Positions 34,757-44,081 of a stretch of DNA of 64,000 nt are shown here, piece after piece. Source of the DNA: Sporomusa sp. KB1 (GTDB taxonomy: Bacteria > Bacillota > Negativicutes > Sporomusales > Sporomusaceae); contig NZ_VLKC01000002.1 of the NCBI RefSeq assembly GCF_007830295.1, forward strand, positions 4,695,157-4,759,156, in the 5' to 3' direction. Positions within the stretch are counted from its first letter, which is position 1; each line of letters starts with the position of its first letter. Both the position numbers and the translations under genes were made by a program. The notes beneath the pieces were generated by a model, which searched no databases, had not been told where the DNA came from, and saw only the letters and a list, made by a program, of their open reading frames with translations.

Positions 34757-36814
34757 GTGTTAATAAATGAAACTGGTGCCAGGGAACTTAACGTATTTAT
34801 CTTTGCTCTAATGGCATTAACCTCGGTGGGCTATTTTATCTGCGGGGTTTTTCGCCGTTATCGTTTTACGCAATTAGGCCGAAGAGAAAACCGTCACAGT
34901 CATCCTGTTGAACGGTGGAAATATTTTTTTACTAATGTAGTTGCACAAAGGAAGGTCCGGGAATACCCCGTGTTTGGTTTGTTTCACCTGTTCATAGTGT
35001 TCGGCTTTCTGATTTTATTGGTTGGTATGCCGAATATGGCCACAGAAGGACTGTTTAATACCAATATTCACTATATAGGGGATAATTATTATTTTTTGTT
35101 TATAAAAGATATCTGTAATGCTTTGATCATAGTTGGCGTAGTAGGGGCTGCAACCCGTAGAACGGTCAGGAAGCCGGAATGGCTGAAGAACGGTGTCGCC
35201 GACTTTGTTAAACTTGGCTTGATTTTAACCATTGTATTGACTGAGGTTGGTTTTCACGCTGTCCGGTTTGCCTTAGGGCAAGACCTGAATTTGATTACAG
35301 CTGCCCCGCTGGCTTTTGCCAGTTCACAGTTTTTTGTAAATAGTAACGAAGTTACTTTATATCAGGTTATGCCTATTTTCTGGTGGACTCATTTCCTGGC
35401 TGTATTTTCATTGTGTTTTATTATTCCTAATTCTTCGCATTTACATCTGGTTTTTGCTCCTTTTAACGCTTATTGGCATACCCTTGCTCCTAAGGGAGCT
35501 TTAAGTAAAATCCAGCAGGACGGTAAGTGCAAAGCTGTTATTGGGGCCAACTACATGGAGGATTTTACCTGGAAGCAACTGTTTGATGTGTATTCCTGTG
35601 TTAAATGTGGCCGGTGTAATGGCCAATGTCCGGGTCAATTAAGTGGCGAACCGCTTAAACCACGAGCCATAAATGGTCGTCTGCGTAAACACATCGAAGC
35701 AAGGGCTCCCCGGTTACTAGAGGGAAAAACTTCCAGGGATATCACAAAACAAGAAATAGGTACAAAAACAGATAAAGCAAATAAAACAGATAAAAAGGCC
35801 AATGGAGATAAATTCAAAAAAAATCTAGCCGGGGGGTTGTTTGATCAGGAATTTATTTGGAGTTGCACAACCTGTGGGGCCTGCCTGGAGGCCTGCCCGG
35901 TATCCATTGAACATATTAGCAAACTAATTGATATGCGGCGTTACCTGGTATTGACCGCAGGTAATGTCAGTGAAGGTATGAAGCAAGTCTTTGCCGGGAT
36001 CGCCGGCCAGGGCAGTCCTTGGGGTTATAGCCGCAAAGCTGGTCTTCCATGGGCCAAGGAGTTGTTTGTACCTACTATTCAGGAAAATCCGCAGGCGGAA
36101 TATCTCTATTACGCCGGTTGTGCAGCTGCTTTTGATGCCAAAGCGCAAAAAACGGCAGCAGCCTTTATAAAACTTTTACAGGCGGCTAACGTCAACTTTG
36201 CTGTTCTTGGTAGTTTGGAATGGTGCTGCGGGGATACTGCCCGGCGCATGGGCAATGAATTTCTCTTTGAAAAAGCAGTAAATGATAATATTGCTACTTG
36301 GAATAAGCTGGGGATAAAAAAAATCATTACTACTTGTCCACATTGTTTTAACACCTTGAAAAATGAATATCCTCAATATGGTGGCGGGTTTGAAGTACTA
36401 CACCATGCTGATTTTTTGGCGAACTTACTCCGGGAGGGGAAGCTGTTGGCTAATAAATCGTTTGCTAAGGTGGTTGTATTTCACGATCCGTGCTATTTAG
36501 GGCGGTATAATGATGTATTCAGTCTGCCGCGGGAGGTTATCAAAGCGGTTCCTGAGATTCAGCTAGCAGAAATGCCGCGTTCAAAGCAGCGAGCTTTTTG
36601 CTGCGGGGCTGGTGGCGGTAGGGTTTGGACAACGCCTACAGCCGATAATTTGATCACCGGTAATCGCGTCAAAGAAGCTGTTGCAACCGGGGCAGAAGTA
36701 ATTGGGACTGCCTATCCATTTTGTAAAATGGTTTTCTCTGAAGCAGTGAAATTGGAAGGTTCTCATAATATTGAGGTTTTGGATATTGCTGAAATTTTAG
36801 CATCAAGTTTGTAA
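34757..36814 (+). CDS. Membrane Fe-S oxidoreductase (cytochrome-b-like + HdrD/GlcF-like CCG domains)
   Basis: 685 residues. The N-terminal third has five to six membrane helices resembling the NarI/HdrE cytochrome b domain (FLILLVGMPNMATEGLF, WWTHFLAVFSLCFIIPNSSH with candidate haem His). Two [4Fe-4S] motifs follow, CVKCGRCNGQCPG (about 283) and CTTCGACLEACP (about 373), then two CCG domains with WCCGDTARRMG, TTCPHCFNTL and FCCGAGGGRVW. Such proteins pass electrons between quinone and soluble carriers such as electron-transfer flavoproteins. A Lys/Thr-rich insert (about 320-350) separates the ferredoxin sites. GTG start with GAGGAG. No Etf genes are nearby, so the partner is unknown. Confidence 0.85.
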   Translation: MLINETGARELNVFIFALMALTSVGYFICGVFRRYRFTQLGRRENRHSHPVERWKYFFTNVVAQRKVREYPVFGLFHLFIVFGFLILLVGMPNMATEGLFNTNIHYIGDNYYFLFIKDICNALIIVGVVGAATRRTVRKPEWLKNGVADFVKLGLILTIVLTEVGFHAVRFALGQDLNLITAAPLAFASSQFFVNSNEVTLYQVMPIFWWTHFLAVFSLCFIIPNSSHLHLVFAPFNAYWHTLAPKGALSKIQQDGKCKAVIGANYMEDFTWKQLFDVYSCVKCGRCNGQCPGQLSGEPLKPRAINGRLRKHIEARAPRLLEGKTSRDITKQEIGTKTDKANKTDKKANGDKFKKNLAGGLFDQEFIWSCTTCGACLEACPVSIEHISKLIDMRRYLVLTAGNVSEGMKQVFAGIAGQGSPWGYSRKAGLPWAKELFVPTIQENPQAEYLYYAGCAAAFDAKAQKTAAAFIKLLQAANVNFAVLGSLEWCCGDTARRMGNEFLFEKAVNDNIATWNKLGIKKIITTCPHCFNTLKNEYPQYGGGFEVLHHADFLANLLREGKLLANKSFAKVVVFHDPCYLGRYNDVFSLPREVIKAVPEIQLAEMPRSKQRAFCCGAGGGRVWTTPTADNLITGNRVKEAVATGAEVIGTAYPFCKMVFSEAVKLEGSHNIEVLDIAEILASSL

Positions 36815-36892
36815 TCTAAAATAAATTAAGTCATTGGTGCCGGGAAGGGGGACATCGGGTGAGTGTACAACAAAAGGGGCGATGGTGTTGTA

Positions 36893-36990
36893 ATTAGTGT
36901 CCCAATTGATTCTCGGGTTTACTGGGGGTGTTATAGCATATTTCGCATGTGAACGATTGGCTTTTTTAAGACAAATTTCTCGAAAATGTA
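36893..36990 (+). pseudogene. Remnant of the ECF S component gene
   Basis: These bases resemble the last 100 bases of the S-component gene at 41670-42242, including TTTACTGGGGGTGTTATAGC and AAGACAAATTTCTCGAAAAT. Only the C-terminal part is present. The 50 bases before it (36833-36885) also resemble 39271-39325, ahead of the third TonB receptor. Confidence 0.75.
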
Positions 36991-37044
36991 AATAACCATA
37001 TTTTCTTAAATACTAGTACATTTTAAAGAGTGGCGGTGTAAGAT

Positions 37045-37818
37045 ATGCAAATTCTTGTGTGTATTGATGATACGGATAATATAGAAAGTAGAGGAACAGG
37101 GGAACTGGCCGAAATGATTGCGCAGGCTATTGAGAAACATGACTGGGGTAAGTGTTCTTGGATTACACGCCACCAGTTGCTGCTTGATCCGGCTGTTCCA
37201 TATACTTCGCATAATAGTTCAATGTGTTTTAAAGCTGATATCAACATTGAATATTTGCAGCTGATTATTGACTATGCAGCTAAGTTTCTTGAGCAGGAAA
37301 GTCAAGTAGAGGCCGATCCCGGTTTATGTGTAGCCGTTATTGATGACTTTCTTGATAGTAAAAGTTTGATAGATTTTGGATACAGAGTAAAGCAGGAAGT
37401 AGTCACAAAAGATGCTGCCTATAACTTGGCTAGCCGGTTGAATGTTCATCTTTCTGAGCATGGAGGCACTGGACAGGGAATCATCGGGGCTTTAGCCGGA
37501 GCCGGTTTGCGTTTAAGTGACAACGATGGCTGGGTAAAGGGAAAGGTCAAAATTAATGTACCTAATAACATCATAAATGTTAGGGATCTTTGTTCCCATC
37601 CCGCTATTGACAAGGTAAGAAATATCCAGGGAGGATATTTGGAAGATTCTGAATTAATTTTATTGGGAGATATGGTTAAGTCGCTTCTTATGGATGGTAG
37701 TGCAGTAGTTTTAGTCCATAAATTAGATGAAGCTAATGATTTAAGTTTATGGACAACCTGTTCTAAAAAACAACTTGCTAACTATGAGGAGATGAGAACA
37801 CTTGTGGAGAACCAATGA
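37045..37818 (+). CDS. TiaS-like (tRNA-Ile2 agmatinylcytidine synthetase-related) protein
   Basis: 257 residues beginning MQILVCIDDTDNIESRGTGE. The IDDTDN/S motif followed by a Gly-Thr stretch is the mark of the TiaS/DUF1743 family; EHGGTGQGIIGALAGAGLRL (about 147) is a second glycine-rich motif. It lacks the C-terminal OB-fold and zinc ribbon of archaeal TiaS, so a different role is likely. The start has GGCGGTG upstream. Its end overlaps a small Cys-rich gene. No tRNA gene is adjacent. Confidence 0.6.
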   Translation: MQILVCIDDTDNIESRGTGELAEMIAQAIEKHDWGKCSWITRHQLLLDPAVPYTSHNSSMCFKADINIEYLQLIIDYAAKFLEQESQVEADPGLCVAVIDDFLDSKSLIDFGYRVKQEVVTKDAAYNLASRLNVHLSEHGGTGQGIIGALAGAGLRLSDNDGWVKGKVKINVPNNIINVRDLCSHPAIDKVRNIQGGYLEDSELILLGDMVKSLLMDGSAVVLVHKLDEANDLSLWTTCSKKQLANYEEMRTLVENQ

Positions 37819-38029
37819 AAGTGGCGAAAAAGAGTTTAGTGGTGGTAAGAAGGATTGGGTTGGGGCCGCTTCTACGGCTGCCAGCTGTCTATCCTTTCAA
37901 TCTGACGTTGAAGAAGAAACGGTAGCAGATGAAACAATTTCCTGCTATAACTGCCGTTTTCGCCGGTGGACCAGATCTTCTTTTATCTGTTGTAATTCGG
38001 CAACAGATAATCCAACATTGAATACATAA
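37802..38029 (+). CDS. Small Cys-containing protein, unknown
   Basis: 75 residues from a TTG overlapping the end of the TiaS-like gene by 17 bases. The tail has ETISCYNCRFRRWTRSSF then ICC, a CxxC pair plus CC that could bind zinc or an Fe-S cluster. The coding status is supported by the overlap, the unbroken frame and the terminator that follows; I know no family. Confidence 0.45.
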   Translation: MWRTNESGEKEFSGGKKDWVGAASTAASCLSFQSDVEEETVADETISCYNCRFRRWTRSSFICCNSATDNPTLNT

Positions 38030-38062
38030 CGAGCTTTGTTAATAAATAATATGAGTAAATAG

Positions 38063-38115
38063 CCACGAAGGTATTACGGTTAAGAATGACCGTAATACCT
38101 TCGTGGTTTTTTATT
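38063..38115 (+). terminator. Strong terminator
   Basis: A perfect 18-bp stem (38063-38080 with 38089-38106), loop TAAGAATG and a TTTTTTATTTT tail. Confidence 0.92.
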
Positions 38116-38176
38116 TTGAGTGTGGCGTAGATAAAAATTCATTTTGATGCCTGTGACACCTACCTAAATATTTTTT

Positions 38177-38335
38177 TAACATGGCAGGAATTTCATAATC
38201 AATGTAGAAACATATATAAACTAAAATAGCCAATATAAATAAACATAAACATACTAAATTACAGATGCAGATATAAGTTAATGCTGATTATGTGCTATAT
38301 ATGATGAGAAAATTTACTTTAATGATAGATTTTCT
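38177..38335 (+). repeat. AT-rich repeat, second copy
   Basis: Diverged copy of 33620-33786, also starting GGCAGGAATTTCATA and ending near ATTTACTTTAATGATAGAT. It precedes the marR relic, mirroring the order at the intact locus. Confidence 0.75.
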
Positions 38336-38531
38336 TGACTCTTAGTTATAATATATTACTTGATAAACTAACAATAACTAATATAAATATAAATAGTCTA
38401 TAAAATCTTAATGGAATCCAGTTCATTTTAACTGATTATTGCACAGGCAGACTAACTATCGAGTTCAATGGCGCACCAATTGCGTGGTAATGTTTACTAC
38501 TCATGGAAGAGACTAGTTATGCTATTTTTTT

Positions 38532-38850
38532 TAGTTTAACTAACTATTTTGAAGTGATTCTGTCTCTATATGACAAAGCAGAGCAGTTGTATACCTTGTT
38601 CATAAGATTAACTGCAAGTTGCAAAACCCGAAGTTCGACTCGACAGACCAGAATGTATTACCACCTATTACAAAGGTTCAAACTGGTGGATACTGAAGAC
38701 TGCGCGGAAACGAAAGCAATGTACTGCCGGATATCTGCGAAAATGATAGGTGTTCGTCCCCGCACCATTTTGTTTACACAGATCCTGCCGAACGCCGGAG
38801 TGATAATTTGCTTAATCGATAAAGGCAAAACATATTGCCTTTTTATTTAG
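38532..38850 (+). pseudogene. Degenerate second marR
   Basis: The stretch begins with the operator palindrome (38532-38542), then repeats the marR start (TATGACAAAGCAGAGCAGTT) and follows the gene with many small deletions and insertions (38640 GACAGACCAGAATGTATTAC; 38720 GCAATGTACTGCCGGATATC). Much of the recognition helix and the C-terminus are gone. A fifth operator-like site (TAGTTCAACTA, 38848-38858) follows. Confidence 0.85.
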
Positions 38851-38933
38851 TTCAACTAACTATTTTCAATCACCGCAACCATCATAATCAATGTAATTTT
38901 AGGTCAATGTATTATATTAGGGAGTGAAGTGTT

Positions 38934-39131
38934 ATGACTACGGAAATTGCTCAATTAATAAAGCAGCTATACGAGGTTGGTTACAGTCATTATCAAATAG
39001 AAGAAATAATTAGGGAGACTACAGGAACAGTTAGAATCAAAGACCTAGATTCGCAACAGGGTATTGATTTGATCCAAACTTTAGAAGATTATATACGTTT
39101 TTCCATCAAGTGTCGTCAGGGTGTAAAATAG
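38934..39131 (+). CDS. Small protein of unknown function
   Basis: 65 residues, MTTEIAQLIKQLYEVGYSHY followed by QIEEIIRETTGTVRIKDLD and a helical tail. The predicted helices could form a small helix-turn-helix-like fold (VGYSHYQIEEIIRETTG). A good ribosome site (GGGAGTGAAG) lies ahead. There is no recognised family. Confidence 0.5.
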   Translation: MTTEIAQLIKQLYEVGYSHYQIEEIIRETTGTVRIKDLDSQQGIDLIQTLEDYIRFSIKCRQGVK

Positions 39132-39454
39132 TGAATTTTTTTGGCACTATATAATGAAATGGTTTGGGAAATGACAGTCTGTTGAAAAAAGGTTATGCTT
39201 TCGGGTTTCCTAGCTTACATAGAAAAAGTGGGAGAACAAACCACACTCATGCGGAGCTGGAAAATCATAAATAAGTCACTGGTGCAGGGAAGGAGGGGAC
39301 ATCAGGTAAGTGTATGATGAAGGGAGGCGAGGGGATATATTGCGGCTGCAAGGCAAGATCTTCTGCAGGAATAATTAATTCGCAAAAGTTTAGAGACCAA
39401 TATACAATTTAGATGCACTTAGATAGGCTGATGTTTATGGAGGGGTATAAGAAA

Positions 39455-41506
39455 ATGAGAAAAACAAAAAAAGTAGCAGTTATAGTTGGATGCATACTGA
39501 TATATTCTAGTTTCGCGGCCATGGCAGCTGCAGAAGAAGCCAATAACAGTGATACAACACTTGACGAAGTAGTAGTAACTGGCTCTAAGCTTAATCCACT
39601 CAAAATTCCTGTCAAAATGACTGTGATCACAGCAGATGAGATAAAAGCCAAAGGGGCCCAAGATGCGGCTGAGGCATTGAAAGATGTAGCCGGCTTATAT
39701 GTTACCAGTAGTAATACAAAGGGTAAAAAGTATGCCCAATTTCGCGGCAGCGATGCTAATAGCACTAAGGTAATTGTTGATGGAGTGATGCTCAGTACAG
39801 TTGGTGACGGGAGGACAGATTTATCACTTATACCTGCAGATAATATCGAGAAGATTGAGGTAATAAAAGGCCCTGCGCCCGTAATGTACGGTACCAACGC
39901 TCCTGGCGGACTAATATTTATAACTACTAAAAGTGGCAGTAAGGGAAGTTCCGGTTCTATATCGATAGCAAAGGGAAGTTGGGACACCGAAACATATTCG
40001 CTTTCATTTGGCGGCGATACCGGAAAGGTTAACTATTATTTTGGTGTGAAAAAACAAGATACTGACGGCTATACAACCCACTCTGCCGAAAAATCAGAAT
40101 CCTACAATGGAAAAGTTCGTTGGAATCTTAATCCTAAAGCTTCTCTGACCGTATTTGGCTCGTATTCAGACACTACCAAACAATTTCCTAATCGTATTGA
40201 TCCTGTTACTGGCCAAATAAAAAACTATCCTGGTTCAGGCGGTACGCTTTCTTCACGAAACAATTATTTTGGCGGCGGTGGCTCTGGCCTTACTTATGAC
40301 TGGGCATATGATCCGATTAAACAATCGTACATCGGTGCCGTATATGACCAAAAGCTAGACAATAATAGCGATCTCAGCTTGAAAGTTTATCAATCCAACC
40401 AAAAAAGTCTGCTTACTACTTCCGGTTATCAGCGTGTGGATTGGGATGGCGATGTAACGGGTTATGAATTGCAGCATACGATTAAAACAAGCAAAGTAAA
40501 TACTGCTTCATGGGGTTATTCCTACGAGACCAGAGACTTCACTGAAATAACGCCCAATGGTTCTGGCACAACTCCCAATGGTACATATAACCGCGGTGAC
40601 TATGATTACACCGGCAAAAGCTTTTATATCCAAGACGTACTTAAGGTCAACAACAGACTGAATACCAGCTTTGGCTACAGGCATAACGAAACCGATGATC
40701 GTATCATAGTAAGAACAACAGCATATACCCCAAACTATCAAGATATACGCGGTAACTATTCATCAGATGATCCGGTTTTCACTTTAAATTATAAGCTAAG
40801 CGAAAATACTGCTTTACATGGCTCAATCGGAAAAAGCTTCAGATCTCCTAATGCCATGGAACGGTCTGCACCGCTTACTAATAATAATCTTTTGCCTGAG
40901 GAAGCCCTTAACCGCGAAGTGGGACTGTCTTCCTCGACCAAGTCTGGACTTGGATTTGATGTTACCTATTTTACCAGAGACATAACAAATATGATTAAAG
41001 GCAATGGTGCGGGCGGCGGTCGTACCCAGTACTACAACATACCAGATGTTGACATGCATGGCTTTGAGGCCGAGATCAGCAAAAAAATCAGTCCATGTAT
41101 TAAAGGATTCGCAAATTACTCATATACAAATGCTTATGACACTCGAGTGAAGACACAAGTAAGTGATGTCCCTTATCGAAAGTTCTCATATGGTCTTAAT
41201 TATGCAGGAAAAGATGGAATAAATGCCAACCTGGCCGTTAACTATGTTGGAGCAGTAAGAAGTATGTTTAGTCAGGGCAATGGCAATGGTTCTAGCGATG
41301 GCAATACTAGTGTAAGTGACGATATCTGGGCATCATCCAAGTCTTTGCCAGCATACCATGTCGTTGATCTAAAAGTCAGCAAGACCGTAAAGAATACCGA
41401 GTACTATGTTAAAGTACTAAACCTATTTGATAAGGAGTATTACCAAGGGGCATACCTTGTTGCGCCTGGCCGATATACAGAGGTCGGTACAACCATTAAG
41501 TTTTAA
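39455..41506 (+). CDS. TonB-dependent outer-membrane receptor 3
   Basis: 683 residues: signal peptide (about 1-27, VGCILIYSSFAAMAAAEE), TonB box TLDEVVVTGSKL (about 34-45), plug with IEKIEVIKGPAPVMYGTNAP and GGLIFITTKSG, and a barrel ending APGRYTEVGTTIKF with C-terminal Phe. GGAGGGG 9 nt before the ATG at 39455 decides the start. Followed by an ECF S component, it may deliver the ligand used by that importer; no Fur box or riboswitch was found ahead of it. The 280 bases before it (39132-39412) hold no clear gene. Confidence 0.9.
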   Translation: MRKTKKVAVIVGCILIYSSFAAMAAAEEANNSDTTLDEVVVTGSKLNPLKIPVKMTVITADEIKAKGAQDAAEALKDVAGLYVTSSNTKGKKYAQFRGSDANSTKVIVDGVMLSTVGDGRTDLSLIPADNIEKIEVIKGPAPVMYGTNAPGGLIFITTKSGSKGSSGSISIAKGSWDTETYSLSFGGDTGKVNYYFGVKKQDTDGYTTHSAEKSESYNGKVRWNLNPKASLTVFGSYSDTTKQFPNRIDPVTGQIKNYPGSGGTLSSRNNYFGGGGSGLTYDWAYDPIKQSYIGAVYDQKLDNNSDLSLKVYQSNQKSLLTTSGYQRVDWDGDVTGYELQHTIKTSKVNTASWGYSYETRDFTEITPNGSGTTPNGTYNRGDYDYTGKSFYIQDVLKVNNRLNTSFGYRHNETDDRIIVRTTAYTPNYQDIRGNYSSDDPVFTLNYKLSENTALHGSIGKSFRSPNAMERSAPLTNNNLLPEEALNREVGLSSSTKSGLGFDVTYFTRDITNMIKGNGAGGGRTQYYNIPDVDMHGFEAEISKKISPCIKGFANYSYTNAYDTRVKTQVSDVPYRKFSYGLNYAGKDGINANLAVNYVGAVRSMFSQGNGNGSSDGNTSVSDDIWASSKSLPAYHVVDLKVSKTVKNTEYYVKVLNLFDKEYYQGAYLVAPGRYTEVGTTIKF

Positions 41507-41551
41507 TCAATAGTTGAATGGTTTAAAAAAGTAGCCATAGCGATTTCGGAA

Positions 41552-41594
41552 AATATGCAGAAAAGGTAAACAGTGCCTACCTTTTCTGCATATT
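41552..41594 (+). terminator. Hairpin after receptor 3
   Basis: A perfect 17-bp stem AATATGCAGAAAAGGTA with its complement, with a 9-nt loop. There is no U-run, so it may be only partial. Confidence 0.6.
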
Positions 41595-41669
41595 ATGCAT
41601 ATTAATGGAATGATCACCTTTTAATGCATGGATTGTGATATTGAGGCAGGCTATTAAAGGGAGCTTTTA

Positions 41670-42242
41670 ATGATGCTAGAAAAAAATCAATCGGTAATTA
41701 GAAATAACTTTAGAATTTTCGGAATGGCCCTTACGCAAGCATTGGTGGTTACAATTTTTGGTGTAGTGGCGGCTATTGGGAATGTAGCCTTAAAATTACC
41801 TTTGCATCTTCCAGGACATAGGGGTCTGTTTATTATGTTAGCAATAACTGCGTGCTGCATTATGATAAGGAAACCGGGCGCTGGAACACTGGCTGGTTTT
41901 ATTGCCGGCTTTGTTACGGTATTTATCGCGCCGGGTGTCAAAGGGATTTTTGCTTTTTTTGATTTTTTATTACCAGGAATAGTGATGGATGTATTTGTAA
42001 GCGTAATTCCGATAGCAATAAATAAATGGTATATGATAGGAACGATAGCTGGGTTAGCCCAGCTATCAAAGGTTTTGGTTAATTATATTTTTGGAAGCAT
42101 CTTGGATTTACCAATGTCCTTCTTATCTCTAGGGCTTAGTGTTGTATTGGTGTCCCACTTGATTCTTGGGTTTACTGGGGGTGTAATAGCATATTTTGTA
42201 TGCGCGAGAGTGGTTGGTTTAAGACAAATTTCTCAAAAATGA
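41670..42242 (+). CDS. ECF transporter S component
   Basis: 190 residues with five to six membrane helices (FGMALTQALVVTIFGVVAAI, GAGTLAGFIAGFVTVFIAPG, MSFLSLGLSVVLVSHLILGF). The N-terminal layout and the short helices with internal Gly fit ECF substrate-binding subunits. No T or A component is next to it, so it probably uses shared ones. AAGGGAGC lies 6 nt before the ATG. Its 3' end is duplicated at 36893. Confidence 0.7.
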   Translation: MMLEKNQSVIRNNFRIFGMALTQALVVTIFGVVAAIGNVALKLPLHLPGHRGLFIMLAITACCIMIRKPGAGTLAGFIAGFVTVFIAPGVKGIFAFFDFLLPGIVMDVFVSVIPIAINKWYMIGTIAGLAQLSKVLVNYIFGSILDLPMSFLSLGLSVVLVSHLILGFTGGVIAYFVCARVVGLRQISQK

Positions 42243-42453
42243 TGGTATTGGCCCCCGGAAGAACTGCACACATAAAATTGCATGAAGGTAGAGGGCCAAA
42301 ATGGCTGAAATGGCTGAATTTCAAAGGATATTCAGAAAAAATAGTTGAAAATACAAAAAAAATGAGTATAATATAATAATAAGATTGAATTTTATAAATA
42401 GCATGAGTAGCTTGAATATGATATTGGAACAAAATTCTAATATATAGTAGTTA

Positions 42454-42516
42454 AGCCTAGCTCTTTAGAAAAGTGACGTTTTTACGCTACTTTTCTTCGA
42501 GCTAGGCTATTTTATT
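42454..42516 (+). ncRNA. Structured element C, copy 1 (terminator-like)
   Basis: Outer stem AGCCTAGCTC/GAGCTAGGCT (42454-42463 with 42499-42508) and inner stem AGAAAAGT/ACTTTTCT, then ATTTTATTT. Copy 2 at 50341 shares the outer stem, the CTCTTTAGA junction and the U-rich tail. It precedes the UroD gene. Confidence 0.6.
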
Positions 42517-42700
42517 TGTTTAAATCAAGTTTTATGTCCATATAGAGGGGGGCTCTTGCTAAGTTGGAGATAAAACAAGCAAAGGAGGAAAATGGTATGA
42601 TTTGTTAATAAAGCAAGTGAAGGAAATACTTATGACAGTACAAAAATGGCTGTAAAGTTTGTTCAGTAGAATTAAATAAATAATAAAGGAATGATATTAA

Positions 42701-43840
42701 ATGGGAAGAGATAGTATGACAGCGGAAGAAAGAATTGTTGCGGCAATAAATTTACAGCCCGTGGATCGAATTGTCTGCGCGCCGATCATCGAACAATATG
42801 CCGGTCAGTTTGCGGGCCTTACCAACAAAGAGTATATGTCAGACTGGGATAAAGCTATGGCGGCGGTCCAAAGAGTTTGGGAAGCATATCCTGTATGGGA
42901 TTGTAATTCTTGGATGCTTTGTGGGCGTTTTGCTTCGGTTGCCCACAAGTGCGGTCCTGGCCGGATGAAATTGCCGGGTGAAGAATTAGATGATAATGCT
43001 CAATATCAAATATTAGAATATGAGGCTATGGTTAGGGATGATTATTCACTCATCAAAGAAAAAGGATTTGATGAGTACCGTCTGACTTATCTGGAACGGT
43101 GTCACCAGACATCGAGAGAAGAAGTGCTGACAGGGCTAAAAGAGTCTGCAAGGCTTAGGGCGGATGAAATTGCCAGAACCTTTGCACGTGGCCAAAGTGC
43201 ATGTTATGGCTTTATAGTAGGTACATTTCCTTTTGAAGCATTTTCCATAATGCGTTCCCTCGAAAAATTTTATAAAGACATGTTCCAAATGCGTGGAGAA
43301 TTGGAAGAACTGTTGACGAAAGCGACCAAAGATCTTTTGACCAGTGTTATACCGGCCGTTAAAGCCTCTGGAGTAAATCGGGTATTTGTTGGTGGCGTCA
43401 GAGGATGCGGTCAGTTCATTTCTTTGAAAAATTTCGAACGGTTTGTTTGGCCTAATTTGAAATATTTTCTTAATACACTGATAGAAAACGATATAGTTCC
43501 AATTCTCCATTATGATAGTGACTGGACAAAGAATTTACCGTATTTCCTGGAACTGCCCAAAGGAAAATTCGTGCTGGAACTTGATAGCGCTACGGATATT
43601 TTCAAGGCTCACGACATTTTGAAGGATCACTGCGCTATAATGGGCGATGTATCAGCTGCTTTGTTTACCGTCGCATCTCCGAGTGAACTTGATGAATATG
43701 CCAAAAAACTCATCACTACCTTCCGTAAAAGCGGCGCAAGCCTGATCTATTCATCAGGTTGCAACATACCAATCAATGCTAAACATGAAAACGTCAAGGC
43801 TTTCTTTGACGCAGTTGACAAGCATGGTCGCTTTGACTAA
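42701..43840 (+). CDS. UroD-family methyltransferase
   Basis: 379 residues of the uroporphyrinogen-decarboxylase-like methyltransferase family. MTAEERIVAAINLQPVDRIV near the start is the typical opening; the barrel carries GGVRGCGQFISLKNFERFVW, VPILHYDSDW (about 266), LDSATDIFKAH, IMGDVSA and SSGCNIPINAKHENVKAF near the end. The His and Cys in HYDSD and SSGCNIP match positions used for zinc in corrinoid methyltransferases. It probably demethylates a substrate onto a corrinoid protein, but none is adjacent. A remnant of a similar gene lies at 47590-47803. Confidence 0.85.
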   Translation: MGRDSMTAEERIVAAINLQPVDRIVCAPIIEQYAGQFAGLTNKEYMSDWDKAMAAVQRVWEAYPVWDCNSWMLCGRFASVAHKCGPGRMKLPGEELDDNAQYQILEYEAMVRDDYSLIKEKGFDEYRLTYLERCHQTSREEVLTGLKESARLRADEIARTFARGQSACYGFIVGTFPFEAFSIMRSLEKFYKDMFQMRGELEELLTKATKDLLTSVIPAVKASGVNRVFVGGVRGCGQFISLKNFERFVWPNLKYFLNTLIENDIVPILHYDSDWTKNLPYFLELPKGKFVLELDSATDIFKAHDILKDHCAIMGDVSAALFTVASPSELDEYAKKLITTFRKSGASLIYSSGCNIPINAKHENVKAFFDAVDKHGRFD

Positions 43841-43877
43841 TTAAGGAGATCCTCCAGCTATCTGGTTTTTAACTCTG

Positions 43878-43964
43878 CTCTGCTGAAATCTAGCAATTCT
43901 AGTAGTTAGTATTGTCTAAAGCGTATCAATTAACGCAAAGTAAGAGTTGTTGATTTCAGCAGAG
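43878..43964 (+). terminator. Large hairpin after UroD gene
   Basis: CTCTGCTGAAATC (43878-43890) pairs with GATTTCAGCAGAG (43952-43964), with GCGT/ACGC nested inside, followed by a loose U-rich stretch. It could be a terminator or an untranslated structure ahead of the MFS gene. Confidence 0.45.
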
Positions 43965-44081
43965 TTGAAGTTTTAGCGTTGCTAAGAGTTTTTTAGAATT
44001 TTGGTCTCCCCTGAATGTTGTTTGACAACTGAAAATTACTCTATCCGGTAGATCTAATATTATTAAAAGAGGAGGATTACT

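Noticed and set aside
36833..36885. Possible sixth riboswitch (GGTGCCGGGAAGGGGGACATC)
   Set aside because: None of the B12 core boxes follow; it is a leader repeat shared with 39271-39325.
39409..39987. 192-codon minus-strand frame antisense to the third TonB receptor
   Set aside because: It overlaps signal peptide and plug of a clear receptor and shows no independent motif or ribosome site.
42520..42570. Sigma-54 promoter ahead of the UroD gene
   Set aside because: The GG-rich stretch near GGGGGGCTCTTGCT does not have the required GG-GC spacing.
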